The notes beneath the pieces are model-generated. The model did not search any database. It was not told where the DNA came from and saw nothing but the letters and a program-made list of their open reading frames with translations. From positions 53,683 to 117,682 of the forward strand of contig DATKVV010000096.1 of the NCBI GenBank assembly GCA_035529895.1: 64,000 nt of DNA, given 5' to 3'. Positions 31,885 to 40,235 of the stretch are shown in pieces (position 1 is the stretch's first letter; each line of letters begins with the position of its first letter). The position numbers and the translations under genes are program-made. Source of the stretch: JAUWKC01 sp035529895. Lineage in GTDB: Bacteria; Planctomycetota; Phycisphaerae; Sedimentisphaerales; Anaerobacaceae.

Positions 31885-32049
31885 CGCCGGCAACGCCCGC
31901 TCTGACGCGGAATGTAAAGGGCGAATTCCGAACAGTGAAAATATTACGACTTTCGTCAGAGGCCGCCGGGGCAAAAAGCGGGTGTCTCTGACGGGGTAAA
32001 CAGAAACAGAAAGTGTTTTACAGTTTGCAGGATAAAGGGGTCTGACGGG

Positions 32050-32553
32050 ATGAAGGTTTTACTTTGTGAGGATGTCAAGAAGCTCGGCTGGCTCGGCGAC
32101 ATAGTGGAAGTCAGCACCGGATATGCAAGGAACTACCTGCTGCCTCAGGGGCTGGCGAAGATTGCAACCGAGGCAAACATAAGGGCTTTGGCCAGGGAGA
32201 AAGCCGGGCGTGCAGAGCAGCGAATACACGAGAGAAAACGGCTTGAAGCCGCTGCCGCCGCGGTCGACGGAGCAGAGGCCGTTTTGGCCGCCAAGGCCAA
32301 TGAGCAGGGAGTCCTGTTCGGCTCGATCGGAGCGACGGATATTGCCGCAAACCTCCGCGAGCAGGGCTTTGAGGTGGCCGACGAGCTCGTCCAGCTGGAG
32401 GAAAACATAAAACAGGTCGGAACATCCCAGATAAAGCTGAGGTTTGACGATGATTTGACCGTCGCCGTAAATGTAGTCGTTGTCGCCGAAGGGGTGGATA
32501 TTACATCACTGAAAGAACAAGAAGCACAGCAGCAAAAAGCACAACAGGAATAA
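32050..32553 (+). CDS. rplI: 50S ribosomal protein bL9
   Basis: 167 residues. N-terminal domain MKVLLCEDVKKLGWLGDIVEV and GYARNYLLPQGLA, then the long connecting helix rich in A, E and R, and the C-terminal rRNA-binding domain (LFGSIGATDIAANL). The glutamine-rich end is extra. Last gene of its operon, followed by a terminator. Confidence 0.96.
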   Translation: MKVLLCEDVKKLGWLGDIVEVSTGYARNYLLPQGLAKIATEANIRALAREKAGRAEQRIHERKRLEAAAAAVDGAEAVLAAKANEQGVLFGSIGATDIAANLREQGFEVADELVQLEENIKQVGTSQIKLRFDDDLTVAVNVVVVAEGVDITSLKEQEAQQQKAQQE

Positions 32554-32557
32554 TCGC

Positions 32558-32619
32558 TTTTTTGGGGCCGGGCGAAATCCGCATTTCCTCTCCCTCCGCA
32601 CGTTCGGCCCCTTTTTTAT
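32558..32619 (+). terminator. Intrinsic terminator of the ribosomal protein operon
   Basis: GGGGCCG at 32564-32570 pairs with CGGCCCC at 32605-32611, followed directly by six T residues. The loop is long (34 bases) and may hold extra pairing. It starts soon after the rplI stop. Confidence 0.7.
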
Positions 32620-32858
32620 GCGCAAGAACCTGGTAATCCAAGACTTATGCGCATACAAACCTCGAGATGACAAACCGACGCCTCGACTTGCCTATCCGCG
32701 GTTATTTTTTTCCCCGCGCAAGATTGTCCTGCCGCAAAATGCCGATAATATCTTAAGAAACCGATGATTATCACCTCGAATGGTTCTGGAATTAAAAGTA
32801 ATTTCGAACGTTTTGATTTGGCGGCTCAAAATCTGGTCTGTGCACGAGTTAAGCAAGT
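32620..32858. other. Intergenic region before the antiporter gene
   Basis: Between the operon terminator and the K+/H+ antiporter start. AT-rich in its second half, but I see no clear promoter hexamer pair and no gene. Confidence 0.3.
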
Positions 32859-34334
32859 ATGGTTGCAGCACACTATGTTCTCACGGGAATTTCCCTGCTT
32901 CTGTTGATAAGCGTTTTTGCAAGCAAAACGTCTGAAAGACTGGGAGTTCCGGCCCTGTTGATGTTCCTGGTTGTTGGCATGTTGGCAGGGTCGGAAGGGA
33001 TAGGCGGCATTTACTTTGATAATGCTTATATAGCAAACTTGATGGGCACAATGGCGCTGGCTTTAATCCTTTTTTCAGGCGGGCTCCATACCGACTGGCA
33101 CGCAATCCGTCCTGTTTTAGGGCCCGGCGTGGCCCTTGCAAGTGTAGGAGTCCTTTTGACCGCCGTGCTGGTAGGGATTTTTGCCGCAGCTCTTTTGAAG
33201 CTTTCACTGATGGAGGGTCTCCTGCTTGGCTCGGTGGTATCTTCAACAGATGCCGCGGCTGTCTTTTCCATTCTACGCTCAAAAAGCGTCAGCTTGAAAG
33301 GCCAGACAAAGCCATTGCTCGAATTAGAGTCCGGCAGCAACGACCCAATGGCTGTTTTCCTTACCATGGGCATAATTCGCCTTATGCAGGATGGAACGGC
33401 CCCCTGGCTGGTCATTGTTCCGATGTTCTTGCAGCAAGTTCTCGTCGGTTCCGCCATCGGCTTGGCATCCGGTAAGGCAATAGTACGCCTTATCAACAGG
33501 CTGAAACTTGAATATGAAGGGCTTTACCCCGTCCTTACCCTTTCCGTCGTGCTGCTCGTATTCGCAGCGAGCGAGGTTTTCGGGGGCAACGGCTTCCTGG
33601 CTGTGTACCTCGCGGGGATTATCCTCGGCAACAGCGATTTTCTCCACAAACGCAGCCTGAAACGATTTCACGATGGAACAGCGTGGCTCATGCAAATCAC
33701 GATGTTTCTGACGCTGGGCCTGCTGGTGTTTCCATCACAAGTGGCCCAGGTTTGGCGTCAGGGAGTCTCGCTTTCCGTATTCCTGATGTTCATCGCTCGC
33801 CCTGCAAGCGTTTTCATTACGTTAGCCTTTTCTCGCCTGAATCTGAGGGAAAAGGCCCTCGTATCGTGGGTTGGCCTCAGAGGGGCTGTTCCTATCGTCC
33901 TGGCGACCTTTCCGTTACTGGCAAATCTTCCCAAGGCAATGACCTTGTTCAATCTGGTGTTCTTCATCACAATTATATCGGTTCTGCTTCAAGGGAAATC
34001 CTTACCTTTGACGGCAAAATGGCTAAAGCTGGATGAACCGCTGCGTCAAAAGCCACAATATCCCCTCGAATTCGACCGGCCGGAGAAAATGGCTGCGGAC
34101 ATGCGGGAAATAGAAATCCCTCCCGGCGCCGCGGCCATTGGTAAAAGAATCCTGGACCTCAGGCTTCCAGCAGGCACATTGATTGTTCTTATCTACAGAA
34201 ATGACGAGTTCTTCGTACCAACAGGAGGAACGGTCCTGCTGGCAAATGATAGGATGCTTGTGCTCGGAAAGAAGGATGCACAAGAAACCTTGGATGCTAT
34301 ATTGGCTGAACAAAGCGGCCTCTGCCCCGTATGA
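32859..34334 (+). CDS. Potassium/proton antiporter, NhaP2 (CvrA) type
   Basis: 491 residues. About 12 hydrophobic helices in the first 390 residues form the CPA1 exchanger, including the SGSNDPMAVFLTMG stretch with the ion-binding ND pair and GSVVSSTDAAAVFSIL. The C-terminal 100 residues are a cytoplasmic TrkA-C-like regulatory domain (MREIEIPPGAAAIGKRILDLRLP). Family members exchange K+ or Na+ for protons to keep pH and turgor. No SD is obvious before the ATG at 32859. Single-gene unit. Confidence 0.9.
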   Translation: MVAAHYVLTGISLLLLISVFASKTSERLGVPALLMFLVVGMLAGSEGIGGIYFDNAYIANLMGTMALALILFSGGLHTDWHAIRPVLGPGVALASVGVLLTAVLVGIFAAALLKLSLMEGLLLGSVVSSTDAAAVFSILRSKSVSLKGQTKPLLELESGSNDPMAVFLTMGIIRLMQDGTAPWLVIVPMFLQQVLVGSAIGLASGKAIVRLINRLKLEYEGLYPVLTLSVVLLVFAASEVFGGNGFLAVYLAGIILGNSDFLHKRSLKRFHDGTAWLMQITMFLTLGLLVFPSQVAQVWRQGVSLSVFLMFIARPASVFITLAFSRLNLREKALVSWVGLRGAVPIVLATFPLLANLPKAMTLFNLVFFITIISVLLQGKSLPLTAKWLKLDEPLRQKPQYPLEFDRPEKMAADMREIEIPPGAAAIGKRILDLRLPAGTLIVLIYRNDEFFVPTGGTVLLANDRMLVLGKKDAQETLDAILAEQSGLCPV

Positions 34335-34384
34335 TGCCGCGCCTCCGCCATCCCACAATCCCACAATAACTTCAAAAAAAAAGC

Positions 34385-34412
34385 TTGACAGCTCGCCTTG
34401 AATCTGTAATAC
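34385..34412 (+). promoter_or_regulatory. Possible promoter for the 60-residue protein
   Basis: A perfect TTGACA at 34385-34390 is followed, after 16 bases, by a weak TAATAC at 34407-34412. It sits just before the small gene at 34444. Confidence 0.4.
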
Positions 34413-34443
34413 ATTATTATCTGTCTTGGAGGGTTTCAAAACC

Positions 34444-34626
34444 ATGTTGGACAGAGAAAAACAAGAGTGGGCAGAGAAGCACGCACGCCGCATACAGCAG
34501 CGATTCGAACAGTGGCAGAAGCCATTGGAAATTGATGGCCAGGAGTATCTCAAATACTTGATAAAGGAGCTGGCCGAGTGCTGCGATGAGCCCCTTCGCA
34601 AATCCTTCATCGAGTCAATCTCCTGA
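34444..34626 (+). CDS. Small uncharacterised protein (60 residues)
   Basis: The ATG at 34444 is preceded by GGAGG at a distance of about 11 bases and by a possible promoter, which favours a real gene. The sequence (MLDREKQEWAEKHARRIQQR) is charged and fully helical, with a short middle region EIDGQEYLKYLIKEL and a Cys pair in ECCDEP. I do not recognise it. Could be a small regulatory or ribosome-associated protein. Confidence 0.6.
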   Translation: MLDREKQEWAEKHARRIQQRFEQWQKPLEIDGQEYLKYLIKELAECCDEPLRKSFIESIS

Positions 34627-35003
34627 CGGCGGCTGTGCGAGCCATTAACTGCCGCGAGAACATAGACAGCAGGCGTCTCTATACCCGGCTCGTGCTGGAG
34701 TGCGTAAGTTTTTTTTGAGCGGCAGCCGTGCTTCTATTATGCTTTGGTTTTTGCGTCTCATCCCCAGCCCTCGGCGGAAAAATAGTCATAGCTGTAATCC
34801 GACCTGTCGGCGCCATATCCTTCTTGTAGCAAGCCCCCGCCGTTGTTAAAATCAGCTCCGCAGGTAACTCTCTCGAAAGAAGTTGTGCCGGTCGCGCCAG
34901 GCATCTCTGTTATCGCCGCGCGGACTGGTTGTGGCCAGTTGCCGCTTCCAGAAAATGTTTTTTTGTGTCGGCCTGTTACCGTCTTCAAGGTTCGGACCCG
35001 AAC
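34627..35003. other. Intergenic region with a possible gene remnant on the minus strand
   Basis: No gene on the plus strand. The minus-strand frame 35009 to 34758 (83 residues) reads like the end of an exported protein (SGSGNWPQPVRAAITEMPG, then FNNGGG and DYSYDYFSAEGWG), somewhat like the C-terminal part of a pseudopilin. It has no signal peptide, and its start overlaps the next gene. It may be a fragment of a lost gene. Confidence 0.3.
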
Positions 35004-35348
35004 ATGCACATTGATTCATACCAGTTCGGCAGGATTGTAATTGACGGTGAACGCTACACCAAAGACCTCATAATCCTTGGCGATTCCGTCCGGGGCGATT
35101 GGCGGCGACAGCAGGGCCACTTGTTGTCGGCGGACGATGTGCAGCCCGTCATTGACGCCGCACCTTCGGTTCTGGTAGTTGGCTGCGGGGCTTACGGGAT
35201 GATGAAAATCGCCGAGGAGGCGCTGCAACTCCTGCAGGGGCACGACATTCGCCTCGAAGCGTCCGACACCTTCAGGGCCGTTCAGACATTCAACGAGCTG
35301 TCACGGCAAGGTGTAAACGTGGCTGCCGCCCTCCACCTGACCTGCTGA
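35004..35348 (+). CDS. Mth938-like (DUF498) domain protein
   Basis: 114 residues from ATG 35004 (MHIDSYQFGRIVIDGERYTK). The sequence has the family features DLIILGDSVRGDWRR, APSVLVVGCGAYGMM and VQTFNELSRQGVNVAAALHLTC, with the conserved end of this small alpha/beta fold. Bacterial members have no settled function. The last 48 bases overlap, in convergent orientation, the end of the spermidine-synthase-like gene. Confidence 0.85.
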   Translation: MHIDSYQFGRIVIDGERYTKDLIILGDSVRGDWRRQQGHLLSADDVQPVIDAAPSVLVVGCGAYGMMKIAEEALQLLQGHDIRLEASDTFRAVQTFNELSRQGVNVAAALHLTC

Positions 35349-37754
35349 CCTGCCCTCTTTGCCAATATACTTTGAAACGAACGCAGCCACGAAGTAACAG
35401 GCCAGCGCCATCACTGCCAAAGCCCTGAACCCCACCGAAATCGCCAGAAACGTGCCCAGCACAGCCCCGATAACCGAGGCAAATCCATTAACGCCCCACG
35501 CCCAGGGCACCAGCGGCCCGCTGCGCCTGTGAAGCTCCCTCAGAGCCGTCGGAAATGGCATCCCCATAAAAAACGCCGGAGGCGCTGTTATTGCCAAACC
35601 CAGCAGTACTCGCGCTGCGCGCGGGAAACCCACCAGCCATTGAAAAGAGACTGCCATCAAGACTATTTCCGCCGCCCCGATAACGATTATAGCCGCCACC
35701 GCTACCCATATAGTGCGCACCGGCTGATAAGACACACGCCCCGAAGCCAGAGAGCCGAAGCCCGAAAACACCAGAAATCCCAGCAGAGTAACCGCCACAC
35801 CAAGCACAGGATGCCCTATCAGCAGCGTCAGCTTCTGAATAAAACCCATTTCCAGAAACATATAGGCAAGCCCGAGCAAGAGAAAATAAGTCACCACGGG
35901 CAGCTTTCGGGCCTGGGCCGCCTTGACTGGCCTTGCCGCCCACAGAGGAAGCAGAATAAACAACGCGCCCGCGCAAACCGCCTGCAGCAACGTCGCAGCC
36001 AGCACCAGATAGCCCCATTCCGAAAATCGCAGCCATTGCCGCCCTAAAGTCCTTACCATGTGCGGCAGCGACTTCCATTTGAAAAAGTCGAAAAAGTATG
36101 GCCGGTCATCCGTGGCCGGCCGAATATTGTACGCGTAATCGTGATAAAACCTTTCACGTTCCGCCGACAATATCTGCTGCGCGCCTTTATAATAAACAGG
36201 CCCTTCGGCAAGCACGTGGTATCGATTTACTTCATTCGGTTCTATGCCGGGTACATGCACCAGGTCGAACGACCGCTCCTTTGCGAACTTGCGCGTTTCT
36301 GCGATTTGCCGACCGGAGAAAGGCTCAGGCGAGACAACAATCGTCGCGGTGGCCCAGCTTCGAATCATCATAATATGGTCGCCCGGCCCGCCGACGCCTC
36401 GCCGACGCAGCGCCTCCGCTGCCGTGGCCAGCATCTTGAGACTGTCTCGCGCAGGAGTCTTGAGCATTCGCGTAATGCTCAATAAACCCTTCGGCCGCAG
36501 TCTCGACATCGCCTGCTCTACGGCCTCAATGGTATAAAGATGGCTTTCGTTAAAAGCCCCGACCCCCGCCGCCGAAGCCGTGAACGAATCCAGCAGCGAG
36601 ATGTTGATAACGTCAAATTGCCGGCGACCCCGTTGCAGAAAGTTTCGACCCTCGGCAATAACAATCTCGACATCTTGGCGCCTGTACAGGCCCGATGAGA
36701 ATTCATCCAGCTTGCCGCGGACCAAATCCACTATCTGCCCGTTCATCTCCACCGCCGTAACCTTCCGCGCCCCCCGTGCCAACGCCTGCACCACGTCGGA
36801 GCCGCCCCCGGCCCCAATGATACACACCTGCGGCTCGCTCACCAGATGGTACGCGAGCGCCGAGGTCATATAGTCGTAGCAGCCCAGCTCCTTCAGATTA
36901 TCGAATTTATTGACCGCCGATACGCCCTCGCCGTCGCTGATTATCAGCATCTGCTCCGGCAGCCCGTTGCGGTACTTCAGGGCCAAACCAGGAAACTGTC
37001 GAATGCTCGCCGCCTGCACGCAGTCCAGCCGGGCCAGCGGGCTGTATCGCACCGCCACAACGTTGGCGTCCGGAAGCTCCCTGTACCAGACAAGCGACTT
37101 CTGTTCGGAAATCTCAATCTCAAGCCGCAGCGGCCCCACGCGACTAAATCCTAAAAGGCAGACCGCGCCGCCGGCCAGCGTACCGACTACCCACCGCCAG
37201 GACAACGCCAAAGCCAGCACCAGCGCCCCAAGAAACGCCGCGCCGCTTATTACCAGAAGTATCTGCTCAGGCGAGTTGCCGTACATAAGCGCCACAGCCC
37301 CCGCCGCACCCAACCCCGACCCGGTCATGTTATAAAAATACAGACGATGCGCCCTCTCCGCAAAAGCCGTAAAAGCCAGCGCAACACCGGCCCCCGCACA
37401 GAAAAACGGCACAAAAAACAGCAGGTAATATGCGAACAGATAGAGTATCTGCCGCCTGTCCCATATAAGCTGCAGCTCATCGAAAGGCACCCTCTGGCTC
37501 ACGTAAAACACAGCCGGCGCCGCCAGCCCCAGCGCGAACGCAAAGCACCACAGCCACCCCCTGTAATGCTTCGTCAGCGTTTTCGAGCCGATGGCGACGA
37601 GCGTCCCCCCGGCCCCGAACCCCAATAGCGCCGTGCTTATAACCAGGTATGAAAAATGGTGCCAGTGCCCGATAGACAACGCCCGGACCAGAACCAGCTC
37701 CAGCCCGAGCGCCGCTGCGGATACCAGAAAAATCGCGATCGCAATCACTGTCAT
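35301..37754 (-). CDS. Membrane-bound spermidine-synthase-like protein
   Basis: 817 residues from ATG 37754, which overlaps the pcm stop by four bases (ATGA). The longer reading frame upstream is pcm in another frame. Residues 1-220 hold about six or seven transmembrane helices (MTVIAIAIFLVSAAALGLEL). The middle carries a Rossmann methyltransferase/aminopropyltransferase core (CIIGAGGGSDVVQALARGA, VTAVEMNGQIVDLVRGK, DVINISLLDSF). A second set of helices follows from about residue 560. This is the SpeE-like family fused to membrane domains, whose small-molecule substrate is not settled. Context with an anchored Pcm suggests a shared envelope or methyl-transfer role, which is inference. Confidence 0.8.
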   Translation of the reverse strand: MTVIAIAIFLVSAAALGLELVLVRALSIGHWHHFSYLVISTALLGFGAGGTLVAIGSKTLTKHYRGWLWCFAFALGLAAPAVFYVSQRVPFDELQLIWDRRQILYLFAYYLLFFVPFFCAGAGVALAFTAFAERAHRLYFYNMTGSGLGAAGAVALMYGNSPEQILLVISGAAFLGALVLALALSWRWVVGTLAGGAVCLLGFSRVGPLRLEIEISEQKSLVWYRELPDANVVAVRYSPLARLDCVQAASIRQFPGLALKYRNGLPEQMLIISDGEGVSAVNKFDNLKELGCYDYMTSALAYHLVSEPQVCIIGAGGGSDVVQALARGARKVTAVEMNGQIVDLVRGKLDEFSSGLYRRQDVEIVIAEGRNFLQRGRRQFDVINISLLDSFTASAAGVGAFNESHLYTIEAVEQAMSRLRPKGLLSITRMLKTPARDSLKMLATAAEALRRRGVGGPGDHIMMIRSWATATIVVSPEPFSGRQIAETRKFAKERSFDLVHVPGIEPNEVNRYHVLAEGPVYYKGAQQILSAERERFYHDYAYNIRPATDDRPYFFDFFKWKSLPHMVRTLGRQWLRFSEWGYLVLAATLLQAVCAGALFILLPLWAARPVKAAQARKLPVVTYFLLLGLAYMFLEMGFIQKLTLLIGHPVLGVAVTLLGFLVFSGFGSLASGRVSYQPVRTIWVAVAAIIVIGAAEIVLMAVSFQWLVGFPRAARVLLGLAITAPPAFFMGMPFPTALRELHRRSGPLVPWAWGVNGFASVIGAVLGTFLAISVGFRALAVMALACYFVAAFVSKYIGKEGRSAGQVEGGSHVYTLP

Positions 37755-38671
37755 TTTCCGGATGGCCGTTCGGCCTCCATGGCGCGGCCGGTCATGGGTA
37801 CAAAGCGCACGGGAATAAGACTGCGGCTGCGGACCTCGCCCTTGTCGTCTTTGGTAATCAGCACCAGCCACTGTGCCCCGTAAGGGCTGCCTAACGGCAG
37901 AATCATCCGCCCGCCCGGCTTTAGCTGCTCTATCAATGGCGGCGGGACCAGCCCGGCCGCCGCCGTTATTATAATCGCATCGAATGGCCCCTTCTCCTCC
38001 CACCCGTAATACCCGTCCGCCGCCTTGACCGTCACGTTCCGGTAGCCCAATTCCTTCAGACGGTCCCTGGCCGATTCGGCTAATTTCTCCAAAATCTCGA
38101 CCGTATAAACCTCCCCCGCAATCTCCGCGCACACCGCCGCCTGGTATCCCGACCCCGTCCCCACCTCGAACACCTTCGAGTCGGGCCCAAGCTTCAGCGC
38201 ATCGGTCATATACGCCACAATGTAAGGCTGGCTTATCGTCTGATTGAGCCCTATCGGCAGCGGATGGTCCGCGTACGCCCGCCGCGAATCGCTCCGGCGC
38301 ACAAACGCGTGCCGCGGCGCCGTCCGCATCGCCGCCAAAACTCCCGGGTCGCGCACCCCCCGGCCTTCGATGTCCTCAGCCACCATTCTCGCTCGCTCCT
38401 CGACCCGCTCGGAAAATGCCGGATGGTTATGGTCCGGCCGACCCGCCTGACCTTCATTGCTGTCTTTTACTTTCTCATCCTCGCCTTGCCGGCCCTTGTT
38501 CGAATCCTTCGGCTCATTTGCGTCCGCCTCTTTCTTCTCCGCAGCGAACACAGGCCCGCCCCTGTCCGCCCTCTTCACCGCGACAATCACCACAAACGCC
38601 CCGATAAGCAGCGCCAGCCCCAAAATCGCCTGCGCCCACTTCTTCTCTATCCCCGCGTATCTCTGCCCCAT
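37751..38671 (-). CDS. pcm: Protein-L-isoaspartate O-methyltransferase with N-terminal membrane anchor
   Basis: 306 residues. Residues 15-33 (AILGLALLIGAFVVIVAV) form a membrane anchor or signal, followed by a roughly 60-residue charged, Lys/Glu/Asp-rich linker. The enzyme proper has LNQTISQPYIVAYMTDAL, the SAM-binding EVGTGSGYQAA and KPGGRMILPLG, as in Pcm, which repairs isoaspartyl residues of aged proteins. The ordinary enzyme is about 210 residues and cytosolic; the anchor and linker are the odd part. The stop overlaps the start of the next gene (ATGA), so the two proteins are made together. Confidence 0.88.
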   Translation of the reverse strand: MGQRYAGIEKKWAQAILGLALLIGAFVVIVAVKRADRGGPVFAAEKKEADANEPKDSNKGRQGEDEKVKDSNEGQAGRPDHNHPAFSERVEERARMVAEDIEGRGVRDPGVLAAMRTAPRHAFVRRSDSRRAYADHPLPIGLNQTISQPYIVAYMTDALKLGPDSKVFEVGTGSGYQAAVCAEIAGEVYTVEILEKLAESARDRLKELGYRNVTVKAADGYYGWEEKGPFDAIIITAAAGLVPPPLIEQLKPGGRMILPLGSPYGAQWLVLITKDDKGEVRSRSLIPVRFVPMTGRAMEAERPSGK

Positions 38672-39022
38672 CTTTCATTCCCCCACTAATCTTGCTTTCT
38701 GTGCTTCCACTCGCTCGACATCCCGCGGTCGCAATTCCAATTCTACCATATCCCTGTCCTCGGACAACCGTAAAGGCGGCCCAAACCCAGCCCTTACCAA
38801 AAGCTTACCCGGCGCCAACCTTTGCGGCGCCAAAAATACGCCTGTATGGCTTCGATTAGCCCTGTCCGTCAACGGTAAGAATCGAAAGCTGGCTTATCGG
38901 GTACCGCCTGACCGGGCCGCACACAGCGACCCTGATTCCCGCCGAAAAAGTCTTCCAAATTCGGCACTTTTCTGGTATTATTGTCTGCTGAGGACGTTTA
39001 TCAGCGTTGCGGTTGGCTGAGT
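38672..39022. other. Divergent region upstream of pcm and the pseudopilin gene
   Basis: A minus-strand frame of 65 codons (38872 to 38675, TTG start) ends four bases before the pcm ATG. Its sequence (for example MVELELRPRDVERVEAQKAR) could be a real small leader gene coupled to pcm, but it has no recognised family, and the neighbouring frames are also open. I do not call it as a gene. No promoter recognised. Confidence 0.3.
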
Positions 39023-39853
39023 ATGGGAAACCTTACTGCAAGAGACTTTTTGGGCGATGTGTCCAGGCGAACGCCCATTGTGCGCAGACTAAGGGCTTTT
39101 ACCTTAATAGAGCTTTTGGTGGTAATCGCCATAATCGCACTGCTGGTATCGATATTGATGCCGGCTTTGAACAAGGCAAAACAACAGGCCAAAGCCGCCG
39201 TTTGCCTCAGCAACCTGCATCAGTGGGGCCTCATCTTTTTGATGTATGGAGCGGATAACGACAATAAGATGACCACCGCGGGTCTCGATGGACACTGGCT
39301 GGTTGCGTCCCGTCCGTACCTCAGCGTCGTAGCCGAATCAGGCGAAACGAGCCGACACGAGTTGTACCTCTGCCCCACAGCCAGGAAGACCTCGGCCGAG
39401 GGAGGCCGCAACCCGTATGTGGCGTGGAACTATGACGACTACTACGACGTCAATTATGTTGGCAGCTATGGGTTCAATGCCTGGGTTTATGATTATGAAA
39501 ACAATGATTGGTACCAGGACCGGCCCGGCAAAGATATGTGGAGAACTTTTAACGTCAGAGGAGGAAATAACATACCGGTGCTTCTGGCTTGCTTCTGGGG
39601 CGGTGGTTGTCCCGATTATACAGACCAGGCTCCCGTATATAGCGGCGAGCCATGGGCCGGCGGCCACGTCAACGAGATGAAGCGCTTCTGCCTCGACCGG
39701 CACAACGGGTTTGTCAACTGTCTTTTTCTGGATTGGAGTACCAGAAAGGTGGGGCTTAAGGAGCTGTGGAGGTTGAAGTGGCATCGAAGTTACCCCCTGG
39801 ATGCCGACCCCCCCGAGTGGCCCGAATGGATGCGGTCACTTAGAGATTACTAA
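39023..39853 (+). CDS. Type II secretion / pseudopilin-like protein
   Basis: 276 residues from ATG 39023. The prepilin signal is clear: a basic leader, then RAFTLIELLVVIAIIALLVS with the conserved F/E and long hydrophobic helix, the signal cut by prepilin peptidase. The rest is a secreted head with many Trp and Tyr, a Cys-containing loop (ELYLCPTARK) and a C-terminal HNGFVNCLFLDW element that fits the H-X9-D(G/W) ending typical of planctomycete pseudopilin families. Such proteins are numerous in this phylum and their role is unknown. A similar protein is encoded at 50586-51437. Confidence 0.8.
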   Translation: MGNLTARDFLGDVSRRTPIVRRLRAFTLIELLVVIAIIALLVSILMPALNKAKQQAKAAVCLSNLHQWGLIFLMYGADNDNKMTTAGLDGHWLVASRPYLSVVAESGETSRHELYLCPTARKTSAEGGRNPYVAWNYDDYYDVNYVGSYGFNAWVYDYENNDWYQDRPGKDMWRTFNVRGGNNIPVLLACFWGGGCPDYTDQAPVYSGEPWAGGHVNEMKRFCLDRHNGFVNCLFLDWSTRKVGLKELWRLKWHRSYPLDADPPEWPEWMRSLRDY

Positions 39854-40235
39854 AAGAGTCGCCCCATGCGTCCTTTGCCCGCCGTTCGCTGTTCCCCTGC
39901 AGCAAAATTTTGCAAAAAACCCCTTGCATGGCCCCTGCCTCCTGCCGCCATTATTGCTTTACAACTAATGTCAACGGCGACGACATGCTCATAGATTTGG
40001 CCCATCCAAAAAAGACGGTGGTTTGTTTGGATGCCGCATACTGGTAGCAGCGCGCATAAAACTCATTTGTGTGTGGATATGGCTCAGACGTAACATTAAA
40101 GCAGAGGCGACTCGCATCCATTTTCTGATTGACCTCGGATAATTCGTAGCCGTTCGGCTACCCCTTCCGGAGTTTCTCGCTGTATTGACCTCTGACTGCT
40201 TACACAATCAGGCAACCGGCAAGTCCTACCTTTGA
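39854..40235. other. Intergenic region with one small hairpin
   Basis: Between the pseudopilin gene and the convergent propeller gene. The only clear structure is GTAGCC at 40146-40151 pairing with GGCTAC at 40156-40161 around GTTC. It lies past the stop of the minus-strand gene, but no T run follows on that strand. No gene seen. Confidence 0.35.

Noticed and set aside
37755..38132. N-terminal extension of 126 residues for the spermidine-synthase-like protein
   Set aside because: This part is the pcm gene read in another frame. The ATG at 37754 in an ATGA overlap is the start.
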